From positions 52,965,590 through 53,029,589 of the forward strand of contig OZ020267.1 of the NCBI GenBank assembly GCA_963971225.1: a DNA stretch of 64,000 nt, read 5' to 3'. The translations under genes and the position numbers were made by a program. Shown piece by piece: positions 12,101-22,190 of the stretch; the first letter of the stretch is position 1; the number at the start of each line of letters is the position of its first letter. This DNA comes from Melieria omissa. Taxonomy: Eukaryota; Arthropoda; Insecta; Diptera; Ulidiidae. Under the pieces are notes generated by a model. The model had not been told where the DNA came from. It did no database searches and saw only the letters and a program-made list of their open reading frames with translations.

Positions 12101-12893
12101 AAATATAATTTCAAAAAAATGCACCATTGTATACTCTAAAGGTGCAAGCTGCACGTGGAAACCTTTGCGCTCGGATGCAATTTCGTTGCTCTTGGTTGCC
12201 GCTTTTCGCGCCCATTAGCAGTCACACTCGCAGTCGCAGTGCGAGCAACAAAGCCCAAAGTGTCTATTCACCTTTTGGGCTCCGCATTCTTTGCATACGA
12301 ACGACGCTCACATTTTTCATTACCCACATTGAGCGCCTCGTGCTACGCGCCGCAGCACGCCGCAGCCGCTGACTTTTAAGTACTTCCGATAGTGTCTCAT
12401 AACGCTGGCGCGCACGTCTCTATTTTATTTGATGGAAATATTTATTTATGCTGCACAGCAACGAGCTGCCGCTGCCGTTGCTGCTGCCGCTGCAAGTGTG
12501 TGCTCCACATTTGTGCTGCACGTTGCGCTCGGCCGATATCCGCGTTTGCCTCCCAGGCGCACGTGCACGGTTGCGCCTGCCTGACATGTTTCGACAAGTG
12601 TCAAAAAATATTGCACACTTCAAGCAGCAAACACAAAAAAAAAACAGAGAATATGGTAACCGGAAATAAAGTTGGTGCAGGCAGTACGAAAAAACCAAAA
12701 CTGCAGCACAAACAGCAACGTGAGGCAAGAAGCGAAGCTGTTAAAATTCAGGCTTTGTTCTTGTTTACATTGTCAGCACGAAGTTGCAGTTAGTTTCGAA
12801 TCAGGCCATTTTTGTCAGGCCTCATACATTGGCCTATGTACAGTTATATTTGGCTTAAACACACACACATAGACACATGCGAGTACAATGTGA
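12101..12893. other. non-coding, GC-richer block
   Basis: GC-rich sequence around 12130-12600 with CTGC/GCC clusters. The overlapping open frames have Arg/Ala/Cys-rich content typical of frame shadows. No domain recognised. Confidence 0.45.
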
Positions 12894-12918
12894 TACAGTA
12901 GACGCTCACTAATTCGAA

Positions 12919-13128
12919 CCACTTAGTACAAAAGGTAGTTCGAATTTCCGAAGTGTTTGAATTCTGGACTTTTTTAATTAATGTAAAAAGTTGTTAAATT
13001 CATGTAGTAACTTACATGTGATGCCACTTAGTACAAGAGGTAGTTCGAATTTCCGAAATGTTTGAATTCTGGACTTTTTTAATTAATGTAAAAAGTTGTT
13101 AAATTCATGTAGTAACTTACATGTGATG
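12919..13128. repeat. tandem duplication, 105 bp x 2
   Basis: Two almost identical copies begin CCACTTAGTACAA at 12919 and CCACTTAGTACAAGAGG at 13024. They lie in the left arm of the pogo-like element, and each contains the subterminal TAGTTCGAATTTCCGAA motif. Confidence 0.93.
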
Positions 13129-13238
13129 CCATTTTTCGCATTAAAAAATGGTAATACCTTTTCTATCATTTTCTAATATTCGCTTAAAATGTCCATATAA
13201 TCCATAAATCCACAGCTAAGGGATTTGCCGGAACCATT

Positions 13239-13240
13239 TC

Positions 13241-13285
<45 letters not shown>
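13239..13285 (-). repeat. (AAAT)n 3' tail of the LINE
   Basis: About eleven ATTT units on the plus strand. On the sense strand of the LINE they form a 3'-terminal AAAT microsatellite, a common LINE ending used in priming. Confidence 0.85.
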
Positions 13286-13286
<1 letters not shown>

Positions 13287-13367
13287 GCCAATCGAAATAC
13301 AAAAATATCTACAGGCTAGAAAAAATACAAAAAGTAACATAACTTAAGAATTAGAATAACAATTGAG

Positions 13368-16253
13368 CTAAGTAAAAAACATATTAATTAATTCTTTAAA
13401 TTTTGGTTTTGGAATGGAGAAATCGACATCATTGCTGCAAGCCAAATTATTTAATTGCATTAATGATCTAGCAAGCGGTTGATTATAAGCATAGTTCGTC
13501 TTGTAATGCTTTACTACAAATAATTTATTTGTGCGAGTAGTTCTGATTGGAACGAAGAAGTTTATAAGACTAAGTAAAGCAGGGCACTTGGTACTGCCAC
13601 AAATGACGTCATATACGAATAATAATGAATTTACCATGCGCCTCGATTCTAATGATTTCAAATTTATAAGTAAGCAACGTGACTTATACGAAGGAATCGG
13701 TTCATGAAAATTTAGTGAGAATAGGGCAAATTTTAGAAATTTCTTCTGTACTCTTTCGAGGCGATTAATATGAACAGCATAGAACGGATTTCAAATAAAA
13801 GCAGCGTATTCTAGCCTGGACCTCACGAAAGCAGAGTATAGAAGCTTGTATGTATAGGGGTCCTTAAAATCAGAGCAGTTTCGACGTATAAAGGCTAACA
13901 TAGCATATGCTTTAGGGATTATATTATTTATGTGATTGACAAACGTCAATTTGGAGTCGAGCAGTACTCCCAAGTCGGATATCTCATTAACATCTTTAAG
14001 GCGATTATTTGCAATGGAAAAAAAAGTGTGAGTATTATTATTCAATTTCGAAAAGGTTATGTGATAGCATTTTTTAACATTAAGAGCTAAGTGATTTTTT
14101 AGGCACCAGATATTCAGACTATCCAAGTCAGTTTGAATACGTGCCACATCACTAACACAGCGAGTTTTAAGAAAGATCTTAAGATCATCTGCATACAAAA
14201 GGAAATTTGTGTTGCAAAAGCAAGACTCGATATCGTTTATAAACAACAGAAAAAATAACGGCCCAAGGATGCTTCCTTGGGGAACACCAGATGTGGCAGC
14301 AAAAGACTTCGACTTTATGCTATCCACAACAACATGGCAAAATCTACCACATAGGTAAGAGTGTATCCATTTCAAGAAAGAAGAATGAAAACCAAGCCTC
14401 TCCAATTTCAAAGTAAGAAGTTTGTGTGATACTTTGTCAAAAGCTTTCGAGAAATCAGTGTAAATAGTGTCAACTTGAAGTCTCTCTTCAAAAGCTGAGA
14501 AGCAGTATTCAGTGAAAACAGCTAGGTTAGTTACTGTGGACCGGCCAGCGATGAATCCATGCTGATTAAGGGAGATAATTCTAGAGAGAGGAAAAACCAA
14601 GTATTCCTTCACAATTACTTCAAACAATTTTGACACGGTTGAAAGTTTCGAAATTGGGCGATAGTTTGAAATATCATTTTTGCACCCATTTTTAAACACT
14701 GGAGTAATATGCGCAATTTTCCATCTTCCAATGAAGTCACCAGAAGACAAAGAGAGATTAAAAATATGACACAGAGGCTTACAAATTGTAGAAGCACAAT
14801 TTTTAAAAAACAGAGAAGAGAAGCCATCACTATCTGCCTTAGCAGAAAGCTTTAGTTTCATGATACCTGCCATGACATCATCTTCCGTGATTTTCAAAGA
14901 TCCAAACTCAAACGACGAGTGAATATTGTCTAATATGGAGCTGTCAATTGACTCTGAATCCGTTGCGAAATTTGACATAAAAAAATTAGCAAATAGGTTT
15001 GCGATACCAAGCGCAGAATTCGAAGAAACTCCATTATAAGCCATTAAGGAAGGGATGTCCGAATGCGATTTTTTAGATTGAATAAACTGCCAAAAGGCTT
15101 TTGGGTTGCTTTTAATACTGGTTTCAAAGTTTAAGATATAGTTATTAAACAAAAATCTGTCGAGAACAGCGAATTCCTTTGAATAGTTTAGGAATACGTT
15201 TTTATCATTTGCATCATTAGACGTCTTGAAGCGATTGTAAAATTTATTTCTTAAATTCTTCAATTTTTTCAATTCTTTAGTGTACCAGGGTAACTTGTAA
15301 ACTTTTGGTTTGACCAAAGGAACCCATCTGCAACACGCGTCATATAGCTCATTGCAAAATATATCAAAGCATGAAGCAGTATCAAAGTTAGTAAACTTAT
15401 TAATCCAATCAGAACTACCGATAAAGTTATTTAGGATATCAAAATCACAAATTTTAAAGTTAAAATTCCGCCTATCCGAAGAATTTGGTAGTTTTAAAAA
15501 TTCATAAAATTCAACATGGAGCACCAGCGGCACATGATGCATGTCTGATGGAGATATCGGGAACATACATTCGGCCACAGTGTGTTTGACAGCGTCACTT
15601 AAGAAAATTAAGTCTAACAAACGATTCAGTTTGTTAAAAAATTTATTAATCTGCACAAGGTCAAAGCAGCAAAAACTGTCAATTAGAAGTATCTCATGAG
15701 CAGCAGTCACATTCGATGGAGTTAATTTATTCTCTGCATCAGAATAGGACAACGAGAGTTTACTGAGATTAAAATCTCCCAAAACACAGAAGTGCACATT
15801 TGCTTTATCTAGATCCGGCAGATTTAAGATATTATTAACATGAGCTGAATATAATGAGTCAGAGCTATTAGGCGGAATATAAGAAACGCAGATAACTAAC
15901 TGCTCCGGTGAACCAGAAATAGAAACACATAGCTGGTCAAGCAAGGTATCATTATCAAACAGTTCGTGCGCAAAGGAGCGCAACGTACGTTTAACTGCAA
16001 TAAGTACACCACCACCTCGTTGGCACCCTGTTTTTGTTGAATCTCTATCCTTACGATAGACTTGGTAAAGTGATTGGTTGAAAAATTCTCCATCACCAAA
16101 ATCCCCATTTAACCATGTCTCCACCAGAATAATCACGTCATACTCCATATGAGATGTTGCAAGAAAAATCGACTTGGATTTAGTCCTGATACCAGCGACA
16201 TTTTGGTAATAAATTTTAAGAGTATGCCAATTTAAGTTATGAACATTTGACAC
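13368..16253 (-). pseudogene. LINE ORF2: endonuclease-reverse transcriptase, one nonsense codon
   Basis: The protein would nick target DNA and copy the element RNA. Endonuclease residues visible: QN at 17-18, ETW with Glu45, DFN at 160-162, SDMHH at 236-240. Reverse transcriptase: YRPIS at 531, TDFSKAFD with Asp600, GVPQGSILGP at 656-665, YADD at 687-690. The frame is open for 820 codons to a TGA at 13791-13793, then continues in the same frame for about 140 codons to a TAG at 13368. The TGA sits where related proteins have the Trp of a conserved WNP-Y motif (NPFYAV follows). No ATG lies near the ORF1 end: the frame's first sense codon after ORF1 is not Met, and the position taken as start is a GTG. 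Translation was probably by reinitiation or overlap, and the first in-frame Met is about codon 36. Apart from the TGA all key catalytic residues are present. Confidence 0.93.
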
Positions 16254-16264
16254 AAAATTCGTAT

Positions 16265-17851
16265 TTAAGTCCCTTGCTTTGGATTCACCGGTTTTTGAAA
16301 AAATTCAAATGGGCGTATTTTAACATTAATTGGCCACAGTTCAGGACTAAGTAATTTATCAACTAAGTACTCAGGAATACCTAACTTAAAATTAATACGC
16401 TTTAAAGTTTCAGTTGGCGAATCTTTTTTGACGAGACTGTAACACAAAATGCCATTCTTCTCAATTTTTGCATGCTTTGAGACGTAGTCGATGATGTTAT
16501 CAGTAGTGACCGTTGGTAGGAATGATGAGAGGTGCAGCCACTTTAGACGAACAGCAACGCCAAGTTCGGAGTTATCATTGGATCCAACAATGCGCTTATG
16601 TTTATGTGCTTTATTTTTTCTCACCGCAGTAGTCCAATCTGGACTAGACGAATGCCCAGCATACAAAGAGGCTTCACGATGTATAGCAGCAGAGTCAATC
16701 GTTGGCAAAGAGACGGCAGAATCCAAAGAACGAACAGCAGCCGCATAAGAGCATGGCACATCAGCAGGAACGGCAGAGAGAGCGTGATTAGCAACAATAC
16801 CACAATGAATCTTCGAAGCGGCAGTAGCAACCAGCGAGCATTGGGCGTTCGGAATTGCAGTCGGAGCAGCGGAGAGAGCGTGATCAGCAACAACAACATC
16901 ACGAGGTGCATTCGCAGCAGCAGCAGCAGCTGCAGCAGCAGTAGCAGCAGGCGAACATTGGCCGTTTGGAACCGCAGTCGGAGCAGCGGAGAGAGCGTGA
17001 TCAGCAACAACAGCAACACGAGGTGCATTCGAAGCAGCAGCAGCAGCAGCAGTAGCAGCAGGCGGACATTGGACGTTCGGAACCGCAGCTGGAGCAGCGG
17101 AGTGAGCAAGAGTAACAGCATCAGGGCGAGGCGCCTTCAAAGCAGCACCTGCATTGTTAGAGAGAGCTGCACTAACGGGCATAGCGCTACCCACACAAGC
17201 GCTGGATGGCGAGAGAATGTTCGGTCCCGGCTCATTTTTGTTTACGAGAACACGTAATTTGCATTGAAGGCTCTTAATATCATTAGAAAGAAGCAAGATA
17301 GCCGTGGTAGGATCCTGTTCCGAAAGTTTACGTTGCGTAGATTGAACGTCAGCTTATAAGTCTTCGAGTTTTTGGAATAAGAGTTTGTTTTCAGCTTGCA
17401 GAGAATTAATTAAAGTGAGCGCCTGGGCATTCACAGCTCTGAGGGCAATGACCTCATTATAGACAGCATTGAGCGAAACCGTTTCCTTAGAAAGCTTTTG
17501 TTGCACGGGGAGAGCGGGCTTAGCTCGTTGTTGTGTTAATTGCTGAGGCACAGGAGTACTCGATTTTTTGCTTTGAACTAGGTGTGGCGATTGAGCACAA
17601 TTAGCAGCTGAGATCACCATGGTAGAGTTGACATTAGACGGTGTACTCTCTGCCGGTGGCGGGGGCGAGCGGATAGAATTTCGGCGGGATGCCGCGCACT
17701 CTTTGCAATGATAAGGCTTGTTCGTATTTTGCAAGAATTCCAGATCCGCTGGCAAAATGTTTACACAAGTTAGATGAAACAGCTCATTGCAATTAGCACA
17801 TTGCAACTTGGGATGACTCCGATCAACCTATTGGCCACAGCCACAAGGCAT
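16265..17851 (-). pseudogene. LINE ORF1: PHD-finger nucleic-acid-binding protein, two nonsense codons
   Basis: The likely start ATG is at 17851-17849 (MPCGCGQ), followed after seven codons by TAG (17830-17828). The frame then continues through a PHD-like zinc finger: an initial CGC pair, then CANC, H-LTC, and a CKEC pair. A Ser/Pro/Gln-rich linker and a leucine-rich possible coiled coil follow. A second nonsense codon, TAA at 17356-17354, interrupts it. The rest has an Ala-rich region with repeats of 37-39 codons (about 16770-17110) and a conserved C-terminal part ending LLSPELWPINVKIRPFEF. All three pieces share one frame, 528 sense positions if read through, ending at 16265-16267, 11 bp before the ORF2 frame start used here. 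The role in RNA binding is known for LINE ORF1 proteins generally and inferred here. Confidence 0.88.
16771..17110 (-). repeat. coding tandem repeats in LINE ORF1 (37-39 codons)
   Basis: The GCGGAGAGAGCGTGAT block recurs at 16870 and 16987, with variants at about 16771 and 17098 (spacings about 99, 117 and 111 bp, all multiples of 3). It encodes an Ala-rich unit with ADHALSAAPTAVPN. CAG/CTG runs inside the units probably drive length change. Confidence 0.85.
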
Positions 17852-17970
17852 TATGAAGATTAAATTAGCGAGGAGAGGGCCAAAGTTGAACGATCGCGAG
17901 AAATTTTGTTTACGCTTCACGCTCGCACAAAAATGAAAAACAGAATAAAGCAGAGCTTAGGTTGAGAACA

Positions 17971-18004
17971 CGACCGAACGGAAGGAGCTCATCAGACTGA
18001 CTGA
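17971..18004 (-). promoter_or_regulatory. internal LINE promoter: Inr + DPE
   Basis: On the minus strand TTCAGTCAGTC contains an initiator TCAGTC with A(+1) at 18002 (an overlapping second TCAGTC has A at 17998). GGTCG, a match to the fly downstream promoter element, lies at +28 to +32 (17975-17971) counted from 18002, which is the canonical spacing. There is no TATA box. This arrangement is known for jockey, Doc, F and I elements and marks the transcription start and 5' end of the LINE. Confidence 0.8.
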
Positions 18005-18312
18005 ACATCGAACATTTTTAAAGTTTTAATTTTAACGTTTAAAGACAAAAGTTGTGTTTACGTTTATTCGAAATTTTGATAATTTTTTTACTGAGCCAAA
18101 TGTTTACATACGTAAAAATCATTTACGATCGTGCGGCCAAACATTTCCAATTTGGTGATTCCCCTTTTTCATTGAATTTGTGTAAACAAAATAAGAACCT
18201 AAACAACGAGGGAAGAAGAAAGAAAAGGAAAACGCTCGGATGTGTTCGAGTCGAGGTTCGAGTTTCTGGAAGTTTCGAATTTGTGAGTTCAAACTTGTTA
18301 GCGTTTACTGTA

Positions 18313-21044
18313 CATGTGAATGAGTGCTGTTAATGTCAACAGTATAGTTAGTAGATCAGTCGTGCATGTGGGCTGGTTTAAGAAGACCTTTGCAAGTTAC
18401 GGAAATATACTAAAACTAAATCAATTTACAGAAAAATGTATGTCAAATTAGTGAAACTTTTTCTTGGCTCTACTACGCGCCCGAAATTTTAGTTCACCTT
18501 TAATCCCAACTGAACTTGGGACCATCGAGTAAATAGTTCTGTGTGGCCTGTTTCCCTGCCTTTCCTTTGCTTCTTTTCTGTGCTCTTCTTCGCACTAAAC
18601 AACATCTCCAACCTATTCGACACCTAACCTCATTCACACTTCAACGCGCTATCGCGTCGCACTAATTTAATCGCTCTCAATCGTGAGCAAACTAATTTGA
18701 TGCCGAAACGTTTAAACGTTTGGCGAATTGCTTGCAATTTTCGACATCATAATTCCAGCTCACATTCGTTGCTAATATTTCTGTAATTCTTCTTATTCGA
18801 ACTCAACTACCGACGCCCTCCGGCCCTCAGTCGCAGCGCAATGTCCTTTGTCAATGACTTGGCGCGGCATTAGTGTCATGTAAACAGTCAGTTGTGTGGC
18901 GGCGACATGCAGCAATCGAATGCAACCGTGTGTACGTGCCCCGGGCACTGTGTCATGTTTATTGGACCATTTACAGGGCATTACATATTTTCCGCAAATT
19001 GTGTTGCCACAAAGCGAAAGCACGAAAAACGACTCAACGTCGCCGCACCGAAATGAACCCAAAACAACGAAAAAGCAGCAGAAGAAGCAGAAGCGGCAGA
19101 TGGAAGAAAGCTAAATTCAGCTGGAATTGAAAACGCTGCAACGCAGAGCCGGCAGACACACGGCGCAAGTCACAGGCACGCCGACTCGTGTCGACCGCGT
19201 CGCCAGCGTTGCTGCAAGACCACTTAAGATTTTTGCCATGCAACGTGACGAAAATATGGGTCGCTCTTCTGATTTTTGATGAGCGACATTCCACCATGCG
19301 ACGAGCAACTGCGCTCCGGAATTAGAAAGGCAATGCACAAGATTTTCCGCTGCCTCGTGCTGGGCTTTGCTTCACTTGAGTTTTCCGCCATTTCCAATTT
19401 GTTTTCTTCACTCAAATTGTGTACTTCTAATTTTTCAATTTTGTTGTTACCGCGGCGTGCGCTGACACGGCGAGTGAGCGCGAGGCGGGCGGCCGGGCGG
19501 AGTTGCCTTGCAGCTCTGTGTGCGGTCGTGCCTACTCAGAGTTGGAGCAAACAACTGCGGCAAACAGTTGGCCGGCATCGACGTGTAGTATTTGCCCGAA
19601 ATCCACTTTGTCGCACAGTTGAAAAGCGAGCGGAAAATTCTGACTGACGACACGAACTGTCGCAAAGCAATGCGTAGGTACTGCGAGCCATGAGTGATGT
19701 CACTGAGATTCAACGATCGTTGTTATTGTTTGTCGACGTTAGGTTTTATTAAAAATTTTATAAAATAAAAATTTTAATATTTAAATTTTATTTAAATATA
19801 ATTTTTTATTGGGTATTTAAAATCTTTTTGGAGTGGAAAATGGCAGAAAATCTTGTCAGATTTTTCAGTCTTCTATTAGAAGTGTAAAAAAAGTGATCCT
19901 AAATAAATTAATAATTAATTATTTATTAATTTAGTTATTCCGACAATGCATTTTTTTTCTTCCTAAAAAAAATTCTTTCTTTTCTTTTTTCTTCCTAAGA
20001 AGAAAAATCACTGATAACAAAATTGTCCTTTATTGTCCTTGTTGGTTGAGTTAAATTTAAATCCACGACCCCGGCTACTGTTAAAGTAGTCTTAACGCTT
20101 TGAAAAATTGCCAAATTTGTTCAATTTTCCAACCATCGTCATTGAGTTGTAGCGCTTCAAATTAAATCTTGAGGAAAGAAGATGAAATAAAAAAACTAAA
20201 AAAAATTTATCCGCCAAGTTTAAACGCAAACACAGCCACTCGACCGCATCGGTTGACGGCGCTTTAAGCCCAACGGAATTTGCGTAAATTTCCCCGATGC
20301 GCCGCCACCGCCCTGCAACGTCGCCGCCCAACAACATTCGCTCCTGATTGCCTTTGTTGGTTTTATCGTTTTATTTATGTGCGACAATTTCGCAGATTTG
20401 CTGCGTTCTTGAGCACACGATGTATTATCTGCGAGGCGTTGTCTTTGACGTGTAACCGCAATTTGCCGTATGTGCGCCTTAGACAGTGTTCTGCCGCTCT
20501 GCCCGCGTGTTTGCACAAACAACTCGTCGCCGAGTGGAGCGGCTGCGATAAGCTCTACTCTGCTGCTCGGCTGGCCCAAGGTTGTTGTTAGCTGCTCAGA
20601 CTTGAGATTTTTTTAGTGGCTCGGCTTCCGGGCGGTTTACTTTTGGGCGACATATTGTTGCGTGTATGTGTGTGTTAAAGTGTGTGTGTGTGTGTGCATG
20701 GAATGTGTGGCGTGCAATGTCGCCACTTCAGTTTATTTGCGGTTGCTTGTTTTTTCATTGGCATTTTTGTGAGCAGATCTCTTTATTATGTTTTTGGTTT
20801 ATTCTTGCAACATTTTTGGCTTGTTTTTACACATTTTTGTATTTTTGCAAGGACGCTGATTTTTGTAAATATTTTAAAATGCAACACGGGGGCAATAAAT
20901 TTAGTCATATATGAAAATATGAAATATAACAAAAATCCATTATTTTTGCATTAAATTTAAGGCTTTACTAAGCAAAGTTCCAAGGATCCGATTTAGCTCA
21001 GATATGCGTTGTTTTTTTTTGATAATTTATTGCTATTTTGAAGG
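18313..21044. other. non-coding, with a CpG-rich block
   Basis: Positions 18800-19700 are GC-rich, with a CpG-rich core at 19450-19500 (GGCGGGCGGCCGGGCGG). Positions 20220-20660 are also GC-richer. 19740-20030 is AT-rich and 20660-20700 is TG-rich. Open frames in the GC blocks overlap on both strands and show no domain. I infer possible regulatory or promoter-proximal DNA but see no supported exon. Confidence 0.45.
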
Positions 21045-22190
21045 TAGTTTCATTATGCTTCTTTCATAAAAACCTTTGTCCCTATGGGCAAAAAACTGGG
21101 ACAGCTGATGTTCACAAACTTCTCTTAGGGCTAATTTTTCACCAGAAAAATCATTCACCATAGACAGAAATAGGTTTTAGTCACTTGGCACAAGGATCAA
21201 ACTATAAGATTTCTCACGGAACTTCTGGCGCATCACTACCGATGTATGTGTGGCCTCATGTTGTCCTTATGCAACACAATTCATTTCCCATTGACCAAAG
21301 CTGGTCGCTTCTAGGCAATCTCTGCCTTCAGACGGTAAAGTTGACAGTACAGAGTCGAATTAACCCTTTCGCTATTTTGTTGCCATATGGCACATTGCTA
21401 CTTTGTGGACGTCTGAGCCCTCTGTGGTTTGAAGAATACATTTTTTGTTGGTCCGTAGAAAAGTTTGAAGTTTTACGAAAAATACGAAATTAATAAACTG
21501 AATATTAAAAACCTGTAGCGAAAAGGTTAAAAGTTTCGCGTAGGAGAGCAGCTCATAGTAGATAATTTCTTGCCAATCCCGCCAAGCACAAAGCAAAACA
21601 TTCCTGACTGTCAATCCTTGAATGATCACAGCTTGCGCCTACTCAGCGCGAATCGATCACAATCTTTTTTGCTGGCTTTTGTTGTAAGGGATCTATTTTT
21701 TATTACCAGTCACCATCCGCTTCTAAAATCAATCGATTTGGTTGCGCTTCAACTGCATCTGAGAGATGGGAATGAGGTTCTGTTGCGTTGACTCGTGTGG
21801 CGCTCATGCTTCGAGCGTCTTTTCATATGAAATCTTATTCAAATGGTTCCAAACGGTTTTTTGTCCAATAGTTAGCTCCTTTACAATCGAAATAGTGCTT
21901 TCATGATGGTCAAACTCGATGATTTCCATGATTTTATATACATTTTCGACATTTGGCCTTCCAGAGCGTTGTTCATGTTTGATATCAAAATTACCGAAAT
22001 GGAATCAATGAAACCAAAAGTGTGCCTGATTGGTTGTTACAGTATTAGTATCAGAATCACGTTTTGGATCTATTTTATTGAAGAAAAATATAAAACATGT
22101 CATATTTTTCCTTTGCTGGTGTTCATCTTTGACGCGCCCTCAAACATAAATGAGTGAAGCAATCACAAAACTGTCTGAGAAGATTTCTTA
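21045..22190 (-). pseudogene. mariner-family element remnant, copy 1
   Basis: On the minus strand the frame at 21629-21540 gives LTVRNVLLCAWRDWQEII and YYELLSYAKLL, matching the mariner core (usual form LxxRKVLLCVWWDWKGIIYYELL). Upstream, frames with stops give a VTG-like first catalytic region near 21700 and RxQIDRF. The C-terminal part continues to about 21045. Many stops and frameshifts, plus an inserted 171-bp MITE at 21360-21530, show it is long dead. It is clearly related to the copy at 34360-35190. Confidence 0.82.
21360..21530. mobile_element. 171-bp TTAA-flanked MITE inserted in mariner copy 1
   Basis: It begins TTAACCCTTTCGCTA and ends TAGCGAAAAGGTTAA, so the inverted ends are about 11 bp with one mismatch and the duplicated target is TTAA. 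It carries the palindrome-like GTTGCCATATGGCAC at 21379-21393. The second mariner copy shows the unoccupied site, CCGAATTAAGAATTTGG, with a single TTAA at 34703-34706. Relatives end at 2836 and 57047. Piggybac-like by target and ends. Confidence 0.9.

Larger units (their letters stand above)
13239..18003 (-). mobile_element. near-full-length non-LTR retrotransposon (CR1/Jockey-type LINE)
   Basis: On the minus strand, from right to left, the element has an Inr+DPE promoter at its 5' end (+1 near 18002), ORF1 with a PHD finger (17851-16265), ORF2 with AP-like endonuclease and reverse transcriptase (about 16253-13368), a 3' UTR of about 80 bp, and an (AAAT)n tail at 13239-13285. At about 4.76 kb it looks full length. 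A PHD-type ORF1 recalls insect CR1-related elements, while the promoter recalls jockey/Doc/F elements. I cannot fix the clade without a tree. No clear target-site duplication is visible. It is inserted in the pogo-like element 12896-18310 and is therefore younger than it. Confidence 0.92.
12896..18310. mobile_element. pogo/Tigger-like DNA element, split by a LINE
   Basis: The left end reads CAGTAGACGCTCACTAATTCGAAC from 12896. The reverse complement of the right end reads CAGTAAACGCTAACAAGTTTGAAC from 18310. Both are flanked by TA (12894-12895 and 18311-18312). CAGT-starting ends with TTCGAA-rich subterminal sequence and TA duplication are typical of pogo/Tigger relatives. Outside the LINE only about 340 bp (left) and 305 bp (right) remain, with no transposase, so this was a non-autonomous element before the LINE landed in it. 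Confidence 0.72.

Noticed and set aside
16598..17257. 219-codon plus-strand frame rich in Ser/Arg
   Set aside because: It is the antisense of the Ala-rich repeat in LINE ORF1; a shadow frame.
13209..18030. Target-site duplication for the LINE
   Set aside because: The flanks (AAATGGTTCC on the tail side, AAATGTTCGA on the 5' side) share only a short imperfect match, so I do not claim a duplication.
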